The position numbers were made by a program, and so were the translations under genes. From Blautia hydrogenotrophica DSM 10507 (GTDB lineage Bacteria > Bacillota > Clostridia > Lachnospirales > Lachnospiraceae): 64,000 bases of DNA. A model generated the notes under the pieces. The model saw nothing but the letters and a program-made list of their open reading frames with translations, was not told the DNA's origin and ran no database searches. Each line of letters begins with the position of its first letter. Positions within the stretch are counted from its first letter, which is position 1. The stretch covers positions 1,240,001 through 1,304,000 of the forward strand of contig NZ_CP136423.1 of the NCBI RefSeq assembly GCF_034356035.1, read 5' to 3'. Of this stretch, positions 36,128 through 45,482 are shown one piece after another.

Positions 36128-36870
36128 AACATAATATAAAATACATTATGAAAAAATTTTTATACCAAGAACGTGCCACTTCAAGTAGCTATATTCAATA
36201 TTTACGAAAAAAAGGGGTTCAGATTGGCGAAGATTGTATTATTTATTCACCACGTAATTGCTTTATTGATACACAGTATCCATGGATGATTACTATAGGA
36301 AACCATGTACGACTTACACATGGCGTTATTATTCTTACACACGATTTCTCATGGTCAGTATTAAAGAAACTTCCTACAAAATTACAAGGAAATGTGCCGG
36401 GAGCTATATTTGGCTCAAGTGGGAATGTGAATATTGGAAATAATGTTTTTATTGGGATGAACACAATTATTACAAAAGGTGTTTCTATTGGTGACAATGT
36501 TATTATAGGTGCAGGTAGTGTTGTAACGAAAGACTGCGCGGCAAATGGAGTATATGGGGGAAATCCAGCACACTTTATAATGAGAATAACTGAATTTTAT
36601 GAAAAACGGAAAAATAAACAGTTAGAAGAAGCTCGAAATCTTGCTCGTTGTTATCAAAAACGATATGGGAAAAACCCACCAAAAGAGATTTTTAATGAGT
36701 ATTTCATGCTTTTCGACTCTTTTGATAGTGCCAGCGAAAATGCAAATTTTAAAATGCAAATTGAATTATGTAATAATGGACAAGATACAAAAAAATATAT
36801 GGAACAGAATTGTAGAAGATTTAGTACCTATGATGAATTTTTATCATTTTGCTTAAATAATGAGGAGTAA
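36124..36870 (+). CDS. Hexapeptide-repeat acyltransferase (WbbJ/MaaT-like)
   Basis: A 248-residue left-handed beta-helix acyltransferase. The core WMITIGNHVRLTHGVIILTHDFSWSV and NVNIGNNVFIGMNTIITKGVSIGDNVIIGAGSVVTKDCAANGVYGGNPAHFI is characteristic; the His in THD is the probable catalytic base. After residue 160 comes a non-repeat tail of about 85 residues that is longer than usual. It likely O- or N-acetylates a sugar of the unit A polymer and is the second acetyltransferase of this unit. Confidence 0.9.
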   Translation: MKHNIKYIMKKFLYQERATSSSYIQYLRKKGVQIGEDCIIYSPRNCFIDTQYPWMITIGNHVRLTHGVIILTHDFSWSVLKKLPTKLQGNVPGAIFGSSGNVNIGNNVFIGMNTIITKGVSIGDNVIIGAGSVVTKDCAANGVYGGNPAHFIMRITEFYEKRKNKQLEEARNLARCYQKRYGKNPPKEIFNEYFMLFDSFDSASENANFKMQIELCNNGQDTKKYMEQNCRRFSTYDEFLSFCLNNEE

Positions 36871-36882
36871 TTAAAACATTGT

Positions 36883-37824
36883 ATGAAGACGAAAATTAAA
36901 TACAAAATTAAAAAGCTGTTGCCCGATCGAATAATTTATCTCTACATAATAATAAAATTAATTCCTGATTATCTAAGGGCAAAAAAAGAAATAAAGAAAA
37001 AAATTTTTCCCGATTTTACAATTATTCCTAATGAAAAGACAGTAAACTTAATTATTAACGAAAACAAATCTTTAAGTAGATTTGGTGATGGTGAATTTAT
37101 GTGGATATTAGATAAAAATCAAAATTCATATCAGGATAACAGTCCACAACTTGCCCAAGAGCTTTTGGAAACACTACAAAGCAATGACAAGAATTTGCTA
37201 ATTGGAATACCTGGGGGAATAATAGACTCTTCTAAATGTAGGCTGCAAGCAAGGATGCACTGGCTCATTGTTAAGAATGAAGATTTTTCTGATATTCTTA
37301 AATACCTTAATCCAAGTAGACGGTATTGCGATGCAAGTATCACGCGACCATATATTGATTATAATAATAAAGTGTTTAGTCAAAATAGCTTTAACAATTT
37401 AAAGCGAATATGGGATAAACGGAAAGTTGTTATCGTAGAAGGCGAGAAAACAAAATTAGGAATGGGAAATAATCTTTTTGATAATACAATTTCTATACAA
37501 AGAATTATTTGCCCAGCACAAAATGCTTATGAGAAAATTGACAGGATTATGGAGGCCATTAGAAAATATGTTCATAAAGATGAACTAATTCTTGCAGCTT
37601 TGGGACCTACTGCCACCATTCTTGTTGCAAGAGCTTGCCAAATGGGTTTTCAAGCTATTGATATTGGACATATTGATATCGAATATATGTGGTTTTTATC
37701 AGGAACTTTGTTAAGAAAATCAATAGAAGGAAAATACGTTAATGAAAGTAGTGACAGAATATGTACCAATAAATATGATGATGATTCGACATATTTGTCT
37801 TCGATAATTGAAAAAGTATTATGA
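36883..37824 (+). CDS. SP_1767/GT-D-type glycosyltransferase (DUF1792)
   Basis: A 313-residue protein of the GT-D fold family first found in streptococcal glycosylation of serine-rich adhesins. The signature LSRFGDGEFMWIL (DxE metal site, about residues 66-78) and LLIGIPGG, RRYCDASITRPYID, VVIVEGEKTKLGMGNNLF and LGPTATILVARACQMGFQAIDIGHIDIEYMW all fit. In capsule operons such enzymes extend a glycan with hexose. The ribosome site GAGGAG is 15 bases from the ATG, a bit far. Confidence 0.86.
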   Translation: MKTKIKYKIKKLLPDRIIYLYIIIKLIPDYLRAKKEIKKKIFPDFTIIPNEKTVNLIINENKSLSRFGDGEFMWILDKNQNSYQDNSPQLAQELLETLQSNDKNLLIGIPGGIIDSSKCRLQARMHWLIVKNEDFSDILKYLNPSRRYCDASITRPYIDYNNKVFSQNSFNNLKRIWDKRKVVIVEGEKTKLGMGNNLFDNTISIQRIICPAQNAYEKIDRIMEAIRKYVHKDELILAALGPTATILVARACQMGFQAIDIGHIDIEYMWFLSGTLLRKSIEGKYVNESSDRICTNKYDDDSTYLSSIIEKVL

Positions 37825-37848
37825 ACAAGGAGACTGTAAAAATATATC

Positions 37849-39066
37849 ATGAAAATGAAAAAGTTTTGGAAAATCAAGCTGTCTACTATTATTATAGTAC
37901 TATTATACTTTGTAGGTTTCTCCACAATTGCCGATGTTTATCTACCTTTTTATGGCTTCATAAAGTACATATTATTGGCGCTTATAGCATTATATCTTGC
38001 TAATAAATTTACTTTCCTTTTTGGAAATAAAATTCCTTCGTTAGTTTTAATAATTAATATACTTTTATTACTTTTATCTTTTTGCCTAATATTGACCTCA
38101 TTATTTAATAGAAGTAGTTCTATAAGCACAGGTGACTATTTATATAGAAGTATTATATTTGTACTTAGTATTGTCGAATCTTTTTTTTTGATCGAGTTCT
38201 TTGCCATGCATGGGCAAATGCAGGATATATATAGAATTTTTTTTAAGCTCACTACTTTATTTAATTTATTATGTGATTTTATTATCATAGTTTATCCACA
38301 AATGGTAATCAAATATGAAGATGTATACTTTTTAGGAACAAAATTTAATGTTGTTTACAGCCATATATTTATGCTTATATTATATCGCTTATGTAAGAAA
38401 AGCAATCATCTATTATCAAATGTTTTATTATATTGTGCATGTATATGGTCTATTCTTATTGCAATTATGGTTGATTGTATGACTGGATTAATAGGTATAG
38501 TTATTTTTATTATTATGGACATCTTATTCAAGAAAAAGCCAAAAAGTATTACTTCTCCTTGGAAATATTTGATTCTCATTGCATTCAGTGCTCTTTTTGT
38601 ATTAACATACAACATTATTTTAAAAATACCTGCAATAGAATATATTTTAACAAATATATTAAATACACAAAATGATCTAACTGGCAGAGGGTGGATATAT
38701 AGTATAATTGGAAAAGTTCTTCTTCAAAAACCTTTTTTGGGAAATGGATATAGTAGCAGTTACGATGTGATGATGAATTTTATGCATGCCCCCAATACTC
38801 AAAACGGTTTAATGGAATGGCTGATTGAAGGTGGAATTACTTCAACAATATTTTTTCTTCTGTTAGTTTGGGTGATTTTTAAAATGGCTGATAAAAATTG
38901 GAATGGAAACGGTATTGCACAGGTTTGTACAGTATTATATATATTAGCTATATTTGCGACTGTGGAAATAACTTTAAATAGAACATTTTATATAATATGG
39001 CTTGCCCTATTATTAGGTGCATCTATCGAAAACTGTCAAAACATTTGCTATAAATGCCGCTCGTAA
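37849..39066 (+). CDS. wzy: O-antigen/capsule polymerase-like membrane protein (Wzy)
   Basis: A 405-residue, very hydrophobic protein with about ten predicted membrane helices and a larger external loop ending in NTQNDLTGRGWIYSIIGKVLLQKPFLGNGYSSS, the GRxxxW and GNG features of Wzy/O-antigen ligase proteins. It would join repeat units outside the membrane. The ATG 37849 has only a distant AAGGAG (16 bases); an in-frame stop at 37837 limits alternatives. The frame contains T-runs of 9 (38181-38189) and 8 (38237-38244). The 3' end overlaps nothing and the flippase ATG follows closely. Confidence 0.8.
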   Translation: MKMKKFWKIKLSTIIIVLLYFVGFSTIADVYLPFYGFIKYILLALIALYLANKFTFLFGNKIPSLVLIINILLLLLSFCLILTSLFNRSSSISTGDYLYRSIIFVLSIVESFFLIEFFAMHGQMQDIYRIFFKLTTLFNLLCDFIIIVYPQMVIKYEDVYFLGTKFNVVYSHIFMLILYRLCKKSNHLLSNVLLYCACIWSILIAIMVDCMTGLIGIVIFIIMDILFKKKPKSITSPWKYLILIAFSALFVLTYNIILKIPAIEYILTNILNTQNDLTGRGWIYSIIGKVLLQKPFLGNGYSSSYDVMMNFMHAPNTQNGLMEWLIEGGITSTIFFLLLVWVIFKMADKNWNGNGIAQVCTVLYILAIFATVEITLNRTFYIIWLALLLGASIENCQNICYKCRS

Positions 39067-39080
39067 AAAATGGAGACATT

Positions 39081-40544
39081 ATGAAGAAATCAGTTGCAAA
39101 AAATGCGATATTTAATATGATAAATCGAGGATTAACGATAATATTTCCTTTAATTACAATAACCTACGTATCAAGAATATTAGGAGCTGCAGGTATAGGG
39201 AGCGTCGCTTCGGCACAAAATTTTTCGAATTATTTTACTATGCTTGCAGCGATGGGGATACCTTCCTATGGTGTAAAAGCTATCGCTCAGTCAAAGATAA
39301 ATCCCCAAAAATGTAATAAAGTTTTTACCGAGTTGTTTACGATCAATTTATTCTCGACTATTTTTTGTGTTATCATTTATTTTTTCACTCTTTGGCTATT
39401 ACAAAATAGTTATACAACAAATAAACTGTATACGATATTTGTAATATTAGTTATTTTCAATATATTCAATCTTGAGTGGGTTTATCAAGGATTTGAAGAA
39501 TACGGTTATATAACACTAAGAAGCTTTATCATAAAATTGCTTTCTGTATGTCTTATGTTTTTCTTGGTTAGGACAGAGAAAGATTTAGTGGGATATGCCT
39601 TATTATTGTGTTTCGGCACATTTGGAAACTATTTACTGAATATGGTAAACTTAAAATCTTATGTCAAATTTGATTTTTCCCATATAGATTTACAAATGCA
39701 TTTGAAACCTATATTAATTTTTTTTGCGTCCGTTGTCGCTATTGAAATATATTCGCTTGTAGATATAACAATGCTTACTGCAATGACTAATGCAGAAGTT
39801 GTAGGATATTATTCAAATTCTACTAAAATAATTAAGATGGCTGCAAACACTTTGACGGCTCTTTCGGCTGTTTTGATGCCAAGATTAAGTAATTATTTTT
39901 ACAACAAGGAATATAGTAAAATAAAATCTGTATCTCAAAGTTTCCTAAATATCACAATAGCTATATCAATTCCTAGTTGTGTTGGGCTCTTTCTTATTGC
40001 ACCTGAATTAGTAATTACCCTTTTAGGAAATACATTCGAACCAGCAGTGGATACAATACGCATATTAAGCATCTTAATTATTTTAATGCCTTTGTCTGGA
40101 GGAGTATTTTGCCAATTATTATTGACATCAGGTAATGAAAAAAAGTACCTAATTTGCGTCCTTAGCGGAGCTATTATCAATATTATTCTTAATGCAAATC
40201 TAATTAAATATTTAGAACAAAATGGAGCTGCTATAGCTTCTATAGTCGCAGAACTGTTTGTCTGCTTATTGATGTATTTCTTCTCAACCAAAATAATTAA
40301 ATTAAGCTGTAAAAAAAGGAATTTTATATCTATTTTGGTTTCGTCTGGATCTATGCTGGTTAGTATATTAGTAATTAAGTGCTTTATAACCTGTCTGGAG
40401 ACATATATTAAGTTATTGACAGAAATTATAATAGCAGTATTTATCTATTTTCTAACTCTTATAATTACTAAAAATGAATTAGCGGAGATTGTTAAAAGAA
40501 AGATAGACAAAAATTTTTCAAACATTTTATACAGAAGAAGTTAA
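39081..40544 (+). CDS. wzx: Polysaccharide flippase (Wzx), MATE/MVF-like
   Basis: A 487-residue protein with about 12-14 membrane helices that should flip lipid-linked repeat units across the membrane. The N-terminal AIFNMINRGLTIIFPLITITYVSRILGAAGIGSVASAQNFSNYF and the later LGNTFEPAVDTIRILSILIILMPLSG are typical of the Wzx/RfbX group. The ATG 39081 was chosen (TGGAGA upstream); the frame can be read from 39054 but that ATG lies within the previous gene. It is the last gene of unit A. Confidence 0.92.
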   Translation: MKKSVAKNAIFNMINRGLTIIFPLITITYVSRILGAAGIGSVASAQNFSNYFTMLAAMGIPSYGVKAIAQSKINPQKCNKVFTELFTINLFSTIFCVIIYFFTLWLLQNSYTTNKLYTIFVILVIFNIFNLEWVYQGFEEYGYITLRSFIIKLLSVCLMFFLVRTEKDLVGYALLLCFGTFGNYLLNMVNLKSYVKFDFSHIDLQMHLKPILIFFASVVAIEIYSLVDITMLTAMTNAEVVGYYSNSTKIIKMAANTLTALSAVLMPRLSNYFYNKEYSKIKSVSQSFLNITIAISIPSCVGLFLIAPELVITLLGNTFEPAVDTIRILSILIILMPLSGGVFCQLLLTSGNEKKYLICVLSGAIINIILNANLIKYLEQNGAAIASIVAELFVCLLMYFFSTKIIKLSCKKRNFISILVSSGSMLVSILVIKCFITCLETYIKLLTEIIIAVFIYFLTLIITKNELAEIVKRKIDKNFSNILYRRS

Positions 40545-40982
40545 TAATGAGTGTAAATTATAAGACAAGTACAAAGTATTTTAACGAATTTTATAATCTT
40601 CTTTTTTCCTGTAATTATAGTCAATAGATATTTAGACTATTTACTACACTATTATATAGGATGGACTAAAGCAAGCACTCACAAGACCCGAGGTTCAATG
40701 CCAGAACACATCAGGCCAAAACGATGTAACAGATGTTGACTGGTTCTGTGAAAACGACATTATCATACAAGCAAGACAGAAGCTTCAAATATGGTTCTGC
40801 CCATAATGTTTTGTCCATAATTTATTAATCGGCAAGATGAAATTTTTACATAAGTATGTGATTGAAGGGCTCTTCTATGATAAAATTTATATAATCTATG
40901 AATAAAGCTCTTAATTATAAAAGTTTGAATGCGGAACTTTTCAGCCCTGCTGAGCACACCAAAACTTTGACCTGCCTTTTCT
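40545..40982. other. Convergent intergenic region between units A and B
   Basis: 438 bases between the two flippase genes. A/T-rich, with an inverted pair ATTATAA/TTATAAT near 40558-40593 followed by a T-rich stretch that could be a weak terminator for unit A. An 83-codon minus-strand frame (40763-41014) overlaps the flippase end and looks non-coding or degenerate. Nothing else is recognised. Confidence 0.4.
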
Positions 40983-42407
40983 TTATTTTTTTCGCCTAAT
41001 AAACATCTCAGCAAGTTGTTTTAAGATGCTGAAATTTATTTTGAGAATCATGATCACTATAATTATAAAAACCAATACCTGCAGTATCCACTGTTTAGAG
41101 TAAAAGCTAGCTGTTGCCACGACAAAAAGAATTACCAGGGAAACAATCTTCTTTTTTGCCATCCAAATTCTGCAGTGTCGTTTGTTTACATCCCACAACC
41201 GCCAGAAACTGATCGTCATGTAACCACATATTGATGCGACCGGAGCAGCATACATACCAATCACTTTAATTAATAATAAATCTACTAAAACATTGATAAA
41301 TGCAGCAACCATTGTAGATGATGCAACCTTCTTTGTTTCATTGTTTACTAAATAGATTGGACTTATTAAGCCGATAACTGCATTAAAAAATACTGCCAAA
41401 AGATACAACGGAAGAAGTCCATAGGCATCAGCGAATTCCGGTCCTACCAATAAAGAAAAAGCAAAAGGCAGAACTGCAATAATTCCAATGGCAAAACATG
41501 CGAAAAAACTAACCATTTTATCAAACATCTCATTAATGTATTCTTTTCCGCCTTCATCTTTATAATGCAGCACGACTTGCTCAGTCCAAGAAGCGTTGAA
41601 AACATAAAATACAGTTGTGTAAATAGAGGATATTTTTACAGCGACGGCAATCAGACCATTAACGGCGACTGACAATACCCATGAAACTATCATCCGATCT
41701 GAAGCATGTATTACAGACCATGAGAGCTCATTCGGTACTAACGGCAACGAATATTGTAAGATTTGTTTTATTTCTCGTATATGAATGCACTTTATAGAGA
41801 AATTTTTCCACATTTTGCATTTTATAAAAACTATAGAACCTCCCGTAATCGGACCTGTAATATATGCAATCAGCATATACTTCAAATCAAGCCGCAGCAC
41901 TGCAATAAATAGAATATTTAGTACAATGGTTATTGTACTGGAAAGAAAATTTCCAAATGCATAATCCGCGTTTCTTCCCAGTCCACGTGATATGTTGCAA
42001 ACTATATTCAAAAAAAGAGCTGCACCAACATGAAAAAGCAAGTACCAACTATATGCAATCGTAAGATACGGTTGAATCACATAGAAAGTCACTGCATATA
42101 CAGAGAATGTAATGATTGATGCAAATGCAACCGATGAACATACTTGTCTGATTTTTCCTTCGTTGTCGCGGTTTGTTACTAAATATCGAAAGATTGCAAG
42201 GTTCATCTGCAATCCAACAATAATCATCAATACAGTAGAATAAGTCGTCAGCAAATCAACCGTACCATATTCTTCTGTCGTTAAAAGAGCTGTATATAAC
42301 GGCAGCAGCAAAAAAGAGACAAGCTTAGTACTCATTTGTCCAATGCCTATAATTCCTGTATTTTTGAAAAGCTCTTTGCTTGTATTTTTACTGTTTATTT
42401 TTCCCAT
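40983..42407 (-). CDS. wzx: Polysaccharide flippase (Wzx) of unit B
   Basis: A 474-residue membrane protein with about 12-14 helices. N-terminus ELFKNTGIIGIGQMSTKLVSFLLLPLYTALLTTEEYGTVDLL, plus YSLPLVPNELSWSVIHASDRMIVSW and GPEFADAYGLLPLYLLAVFFNAVIGLISPIYLVNNETKK, as in Wzx/MVF flippases. It is distinct in sequence from the unit A flippase, fitting a different substrate. It is the last gene of the leftward unit, 17 bases after the iron-sulfur protein gene. The C-terminus is very basic (RRKK). Confidence 0.92.
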   Translation of the reverse strand: MGKINSKNTSKELFKNTGIIGIGQMSTKLVSFLLLPLYTALLTTEEYGTVDLLTTYSTVLMIIVGLQMNLAIFRYLVTNRDNEGKIRQVCSSVAFASIITFSVYAVTFYVIQPYLTIAYSWYLLFHVGAALFLNIVCNISRGLGRNADYAFGNFLSSTITIVLNILFIAVLRLDLKYMLIAYITGPITGGSIVFIKCKMWKNFSIKCIHIREIKQILQYSLPLVPNELSWSVIHASDRMIVSWVLSVAVNGLIAVAVKISSIYTTVFYVFNASWTEQVVLHYKDEGGKEYINEMFDKMVSFFACFAIGIIAVLPFAFSLLVGPEFADAYGLLPLYLLAVFFNAVIGLISPIYLVNNETKKVASSTMVAAFINVLVDLLLIKVIGMYAAPVASICGYMTISFWRLWDVNKRHCRIWMAKKKIVSLVILFVVATASFYSKQWILQVLVFIIIVIMILKINFSILKQLAEMFIRRKK

Positions 42408-42424
42408 AGGTAAAACCCCTACAT

Positions 42425-43612
42425 TTACTTTTTTCGGATCGTGAATTGGAATTTTCGAATCTTTCCTTTTACACTTAATGGAATCATATGTCTGAATTGC
42501 TGTTTTATTGCTTGGTACAACGGAAGTTGATAAGTGTACCTCTTTTCAAACTCATCCTTTGGTAATTCCTGAAAGTCCTGATATACTGCATCTCTGATTT
42601 TCGGTCTTTTGCTCGGCTCACACAGTTGGTGGTTTCTTTTGATTTCTTCTTCAAAATTTAGTTTGCAATATACGGCATCTGATTTAACCTTATCCCAAAA
42701 CAACTGTCCTTTCTTAGTGGAAAGAATAACCGTACTCACGGTTGATGAATACGGAAAACATGGATATGTACTTCCGGTGCTGCAATCGCCAAGTGTAATA
42801 TCGCCAACTCTTTCTGCGCAAGCATATCTACAGGTATAGCAACTTTCTCGATAACTGGCTCCTTTTAAAAACAAATTATAATATGCATCCCTATTAGGTT
42901 GAATATGTCGAACATGATTTCCATATTTCATTGTAAACCGAAAACTACTTGCCTCGTAGAAAGGTTTATCTCTGAAGAGCACTTTCTGAAGCCGATTCGA
43001 TTGATTATATGTCCTACTCAAATGCTGCTGGAAAAAAAGTTGACTGGGTACGCCATGACAGATCAAATCCACCAATAAAAGTTGGTCCAGATTTTTTTTA
43101 AACATATTTCTTACAGCTGACACCTGGCATGGTGTGCCAATAAACAACACTTTTTTCCCTTTTTCAAGAAGTCGCTTCATTTCTTCATATGTATCGAACG
43201 CATAACTCTGAACATACTTTGAACCCTGCATCTTTCTCAATTCATTAATTTTGTTTGTAACTACATGCTTTACAGACAAATCTTTTGTCATTTCTGCTGC
43301 ACAGACATATCCTTCTTCTTGAATCCACGCCTGCGCAAGAAGAGGAAAAATAGCACCGGAGGAGGATTTTTTCAGCATCGTATTATCTTTACTAATTGCT
43401 GCATACGAAGCCAGCGGTACATATTTTTTTGGATTTTCTACAGGACACACTTTGATACATTTCCCACAATTCACGCAGTTTTGACTGTCCATAATAGGAT
43501 GCAAAAAGCCTTCTTTATCTGGCCTCAGCGCAAGGCAAGACTGAGGGCATATTTGAACACATGCGCCACATCCCGAACAGTCATTCTTATTTATTGCAGA
43601 AAAATTTCCCAT
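42425..43612 (-). CDS. Coenzyme F420 hydrogenase beta-subunit-like iron-sulfur protein
   Basis: A 395-residue protein with two N-terminal [4Fe-4S] ferredoxin motifs (DCSGCGACVQICPQSC, residues about 9-24; NCVNCGKCIKVCPVE, about 43-57), followed by FrhB-type N- and C-terminal domains (SSSGAIFPLLAQAW, LFIGTPCQVSAVRNMF, DLICHGVPSQLFF, FRDKP, YRESCYTCRYACAERVGDITLGD). Such genes are regularly found next to polysaccharide pyruvyltransferase genes in capsule loci, as here (45457-46599). Its exact redox role there is not known to me. Canonical F420 hydrogenase partners are absent. Confidence 0.88.
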   Translation of the reverse strand: MGNFSAINKNDCSGCGACVQICPQSCLALRPDKEGFLHPIMDSQNCVNCGKCIKVCPVENPKKYVPLASYAAISKDNTMLKKSSSGAIFPLLAQAWIQEEGYVCAAEMTKDLSVKHVVTNKINELRKMQGSKYVQSYAFDTYEEMKRLLEKGKKVLFIGTPCQVSAVRNMFKKNLDQLLLVDLICHGVPSQLFFQQHLSRTYNQSNRLQKVLFRDKPFYEASSFRFTMKYGNHVRHIQPNRDAYYNLFLKGASYRESCYTCRYACAERVGDITLGDCSTGSTYPCFPYSSTVSTVILSTKKGQLFWDKVKSDAVYCKLNFEEEIKRNHQLCEPSKRPKIRDAVYQDFQELPKDEFEKRYTYQLPLYQAIKQQFRHMIPLSVKGKIRKFQFTIRKK

Positions 43613-43627
43613 AGCGTTTACCCCATT

Positions 43628-44158
43628 CTAAACAATGTAGGCAGTTCCATTTTCAACTGCCTGTCGAATCTCATTTTTCTTTCCTTCTGACAAGTTAGAC
43701 GACAGATAGTAATCCTTTCCAAAATGCTGTTTGCCAGAGTGTTTCGCCAAATATTCTTCCAATGAACATATCTTCTTTGCTGGACTTCCAGCCCATACTT
43801 CTCTTGGCGGAATACTTTTCGTTACAACAGAGCCGGCACCAACGATTACATCATCACCAATCATAACTCCCGGAAGAATAACTGTTCCAACTCCCAAAAA
43901 AACTCTATTGCCAATGGATACTTTTCCGATTTTAGTATAACCGAGGTGTCTTTTTATAGATGCGTCATGGGCTAAAATATGTACTTTCGCAGTAAACGTA
44001 CAGTCATCACCAATCGAGATCAAAAAGCAGTGAGCTGGATCAATAAATACACTTGGAGCACAATGAAAATTTTTTCCAACTATCATGCCATTCTTTTTGG
44101 CCTTTTTTATATTTGTCCCGCCCTCCCGTATGTGACTAATATATTGCATTAATTTCAT
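43628..44158 (-). CDS. Hexapeptide-repeat acyltransferase
   Basis: A 176-residue acyltransferase of the serine O-acetyltransferase/CapG-like group. Core: DPAHCFLISIGDDCTFTAKVHILAHDASIKRHLG, then KIGKVSIGNRVFLGVGTVILPGVMIGDDVIVGAGSVVTKSIPPREVWAGSPAKKI. The start MKLMQYISHIREGG at 44158 was chosen because AAAGGAGAT lies upstream; the frame is open further inside the polymerase gene, which it overlaps by 23 bases. It probably acetylates a sugar of the unit B product. Confidence 0.9.
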   Translation of the reverse strand: MKLMQYISHIREGGTNIKKAKKNGMIVGKNFHCAPSVFIDPAHCFLISIGDDCTFTAKVHILAHDASIKRHLGYTKIGKVSIGNRVFLGVGTVILPGVMIGDDVIVGAGSVVTKSIPPREVWAGSPAKKICSLEEYLAKHSGKQHFGKDYYLSSNLSEGKKNEIRQAVENGTAYIV

Positions 44159-45482
44159 TGGAACGTATCTCCTTTCTTTTTCTAATATCAGAATGTACAC
44201 AAGCAAACGTAATTGAACACAGGAAATAGTAATGCCATTCAAAATGTCCATGTAATGATATGCCACTGGCCGCCAAAACCAATAACGGTAAATATGACAT
44301 CATAGATACGCGGTACTTGATTTGAAGCCTGTAAAAATAGCAAACCAAGGCAACCAGGAGAATAATCGCAGGGATTATGCCAAACAAGCAGGCAGTTTCA
44401 ATGTAAATATTATGAGCTCGTGTAATTAACAAATTACCGTTTTGGATTCCACTTGTATATTGGCTATATTCCATACCGGATAACCAATATTTCCAATCCG
44501 TGCTCAACCACTCAAAATAGGTTTCTGCAATTGATGTACGCCCGGTCCATAAGTCATTTGCGGAAAAACGTGTCAAAAAACCTTTGATTAATATATTATC
44601 CGTATGTGTCATAACATACTGATACAATAACATAATAACCGCCCATACACCAAAAATAAGCAGAATATTTTTAAAGATATTTTTCCTATTATTGGAATTT
44701 CTTGCAATCAGAAATACAATATATCCAGTCACTTCCACTGCAATAAGTAGAATGGCCGTTTTTGAAAAAGAAAGTAATACAAAAGCGGCCATAATTGCAC
44801 TGGCAATATATGCAAACATAGTGTATTTCTTATTCCTGTAAGCTAGCGTCAAATTTGCTGCTATCAATACAGCAATGAACTGACCATAAAATACAGAATC
44901 CCCAATCAGGCCTGCAAACCGCGTTGTCGATCCAGCATCTTGAATGTAGACATAGGATCTAGTATATATGGATTTTCCATTTATCTGCATAACATATCCA
45001 ACGATCGACGAAAGAACTGCTGATACAGAAGTGTACTTTATAATGTTCTCAAAATTTTGATCTAAATTTTTATCATTAAAAAGCAGAATCATCAGCCAGA
45101 ACTGAAGTACCCATTTCACCCATACTTCTACATCCTGTATTGTTATGGTAAAAAGGCAGCATAGGAAAAATATAATCATTTTTCTTTTATTCACACGAAA
45201 GTTTTTATGCCACAGATACTTAACAGAATATAGAATAATCAAGAGGTAAAATAAACTTGTCTTTCCAAGAGAATAGGAAAACATATTGAAAGCCGGCATG
45301 GCAATAAACAAAGCTTCAGTATCTTTTTTTTCAGGAAGTAGACAGAACAAACAGATTATACATAATACAATACCTAAATTTGCACCTGTCACCCCAAAAA
45401 ACTGGCTTATGCTCAGAAGTATTAATAAAACAAATTCTGTATAAATGTATTTTTTATTATTCACTTTTCTTAGTGTTATCAC
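44136..45482 (-). CDS. wzy: O-antigen/EPS polymerase-like membrane protein (Wzy)
   Basis: A 448-residue protein with about 11-12 membrane helices. An external loop with NDLWTGRTSIAETYFEWLSTDWKYWLSG and a following helix with ITRAHNIYIETACLFGIIPAIILL matches the Wzy/WaaL family loop (W, R and H residues). It should polymerise the unit B repeat. Both ends overlap neighbours: 26 bases with the pyruvyltransferase-like gene and 23 bases with the acyltransferase, indicating coupled translation. Confidence 0.82.
   Translation of the reverse strand: MITLRKVNNKKYIYTEFVLLILLSISQFFGVTGANLGIVLCIICLFCLLPEKKDTEALFIAMPAFNMFSYSLGKTSLFYLLIILYSVKYLWHKNFRVNKRKMIIFFLCCLFTITIQDVEVWVKWVLQFWLMILLFNDKNLDQNFENIIKYTSVSAVLSSIVGYVMQINGKSIYTRSYVYIQDAGSTTRFAGLIGDSVFYGQFIAVLIAANLTLAYRNKKYTMFAYIASAIMAAFVLLSFSKTAILLIAVEVTGYIVFLIARNSNNRKNIFKNILLIFGVWAVIMLLYQYVMTHTDNILIKGFLTRFSANDLWTGRTSIAETYFEWLSTDWKYWLSGMEYSQYTSGIQNGNLLITRAHNIYIETACLFGIIPAIILLVALVCYFYRLQIKYRVSMMSYLPLLVLAASGISLHGHFEWHYYFLCSITFACVHSDIRKRKEIRSNEINAIY

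Noticed and set aside
37821..38003. A 60-codon frame at the start of the unit A polymerase gene.
   Set aside because: It overlaps the polymerase in another frame and is not protein-like; the AAGGAG within it more likely serves the polymerase.
40763..41014. An 83-codon minus-strand reading frame at the end of unit B.
   Set aside because: It overlaps the flippase gene end, has no ribosome site, and shows no recognisable family. It could be a trace of a mobile element but I cannot support that.
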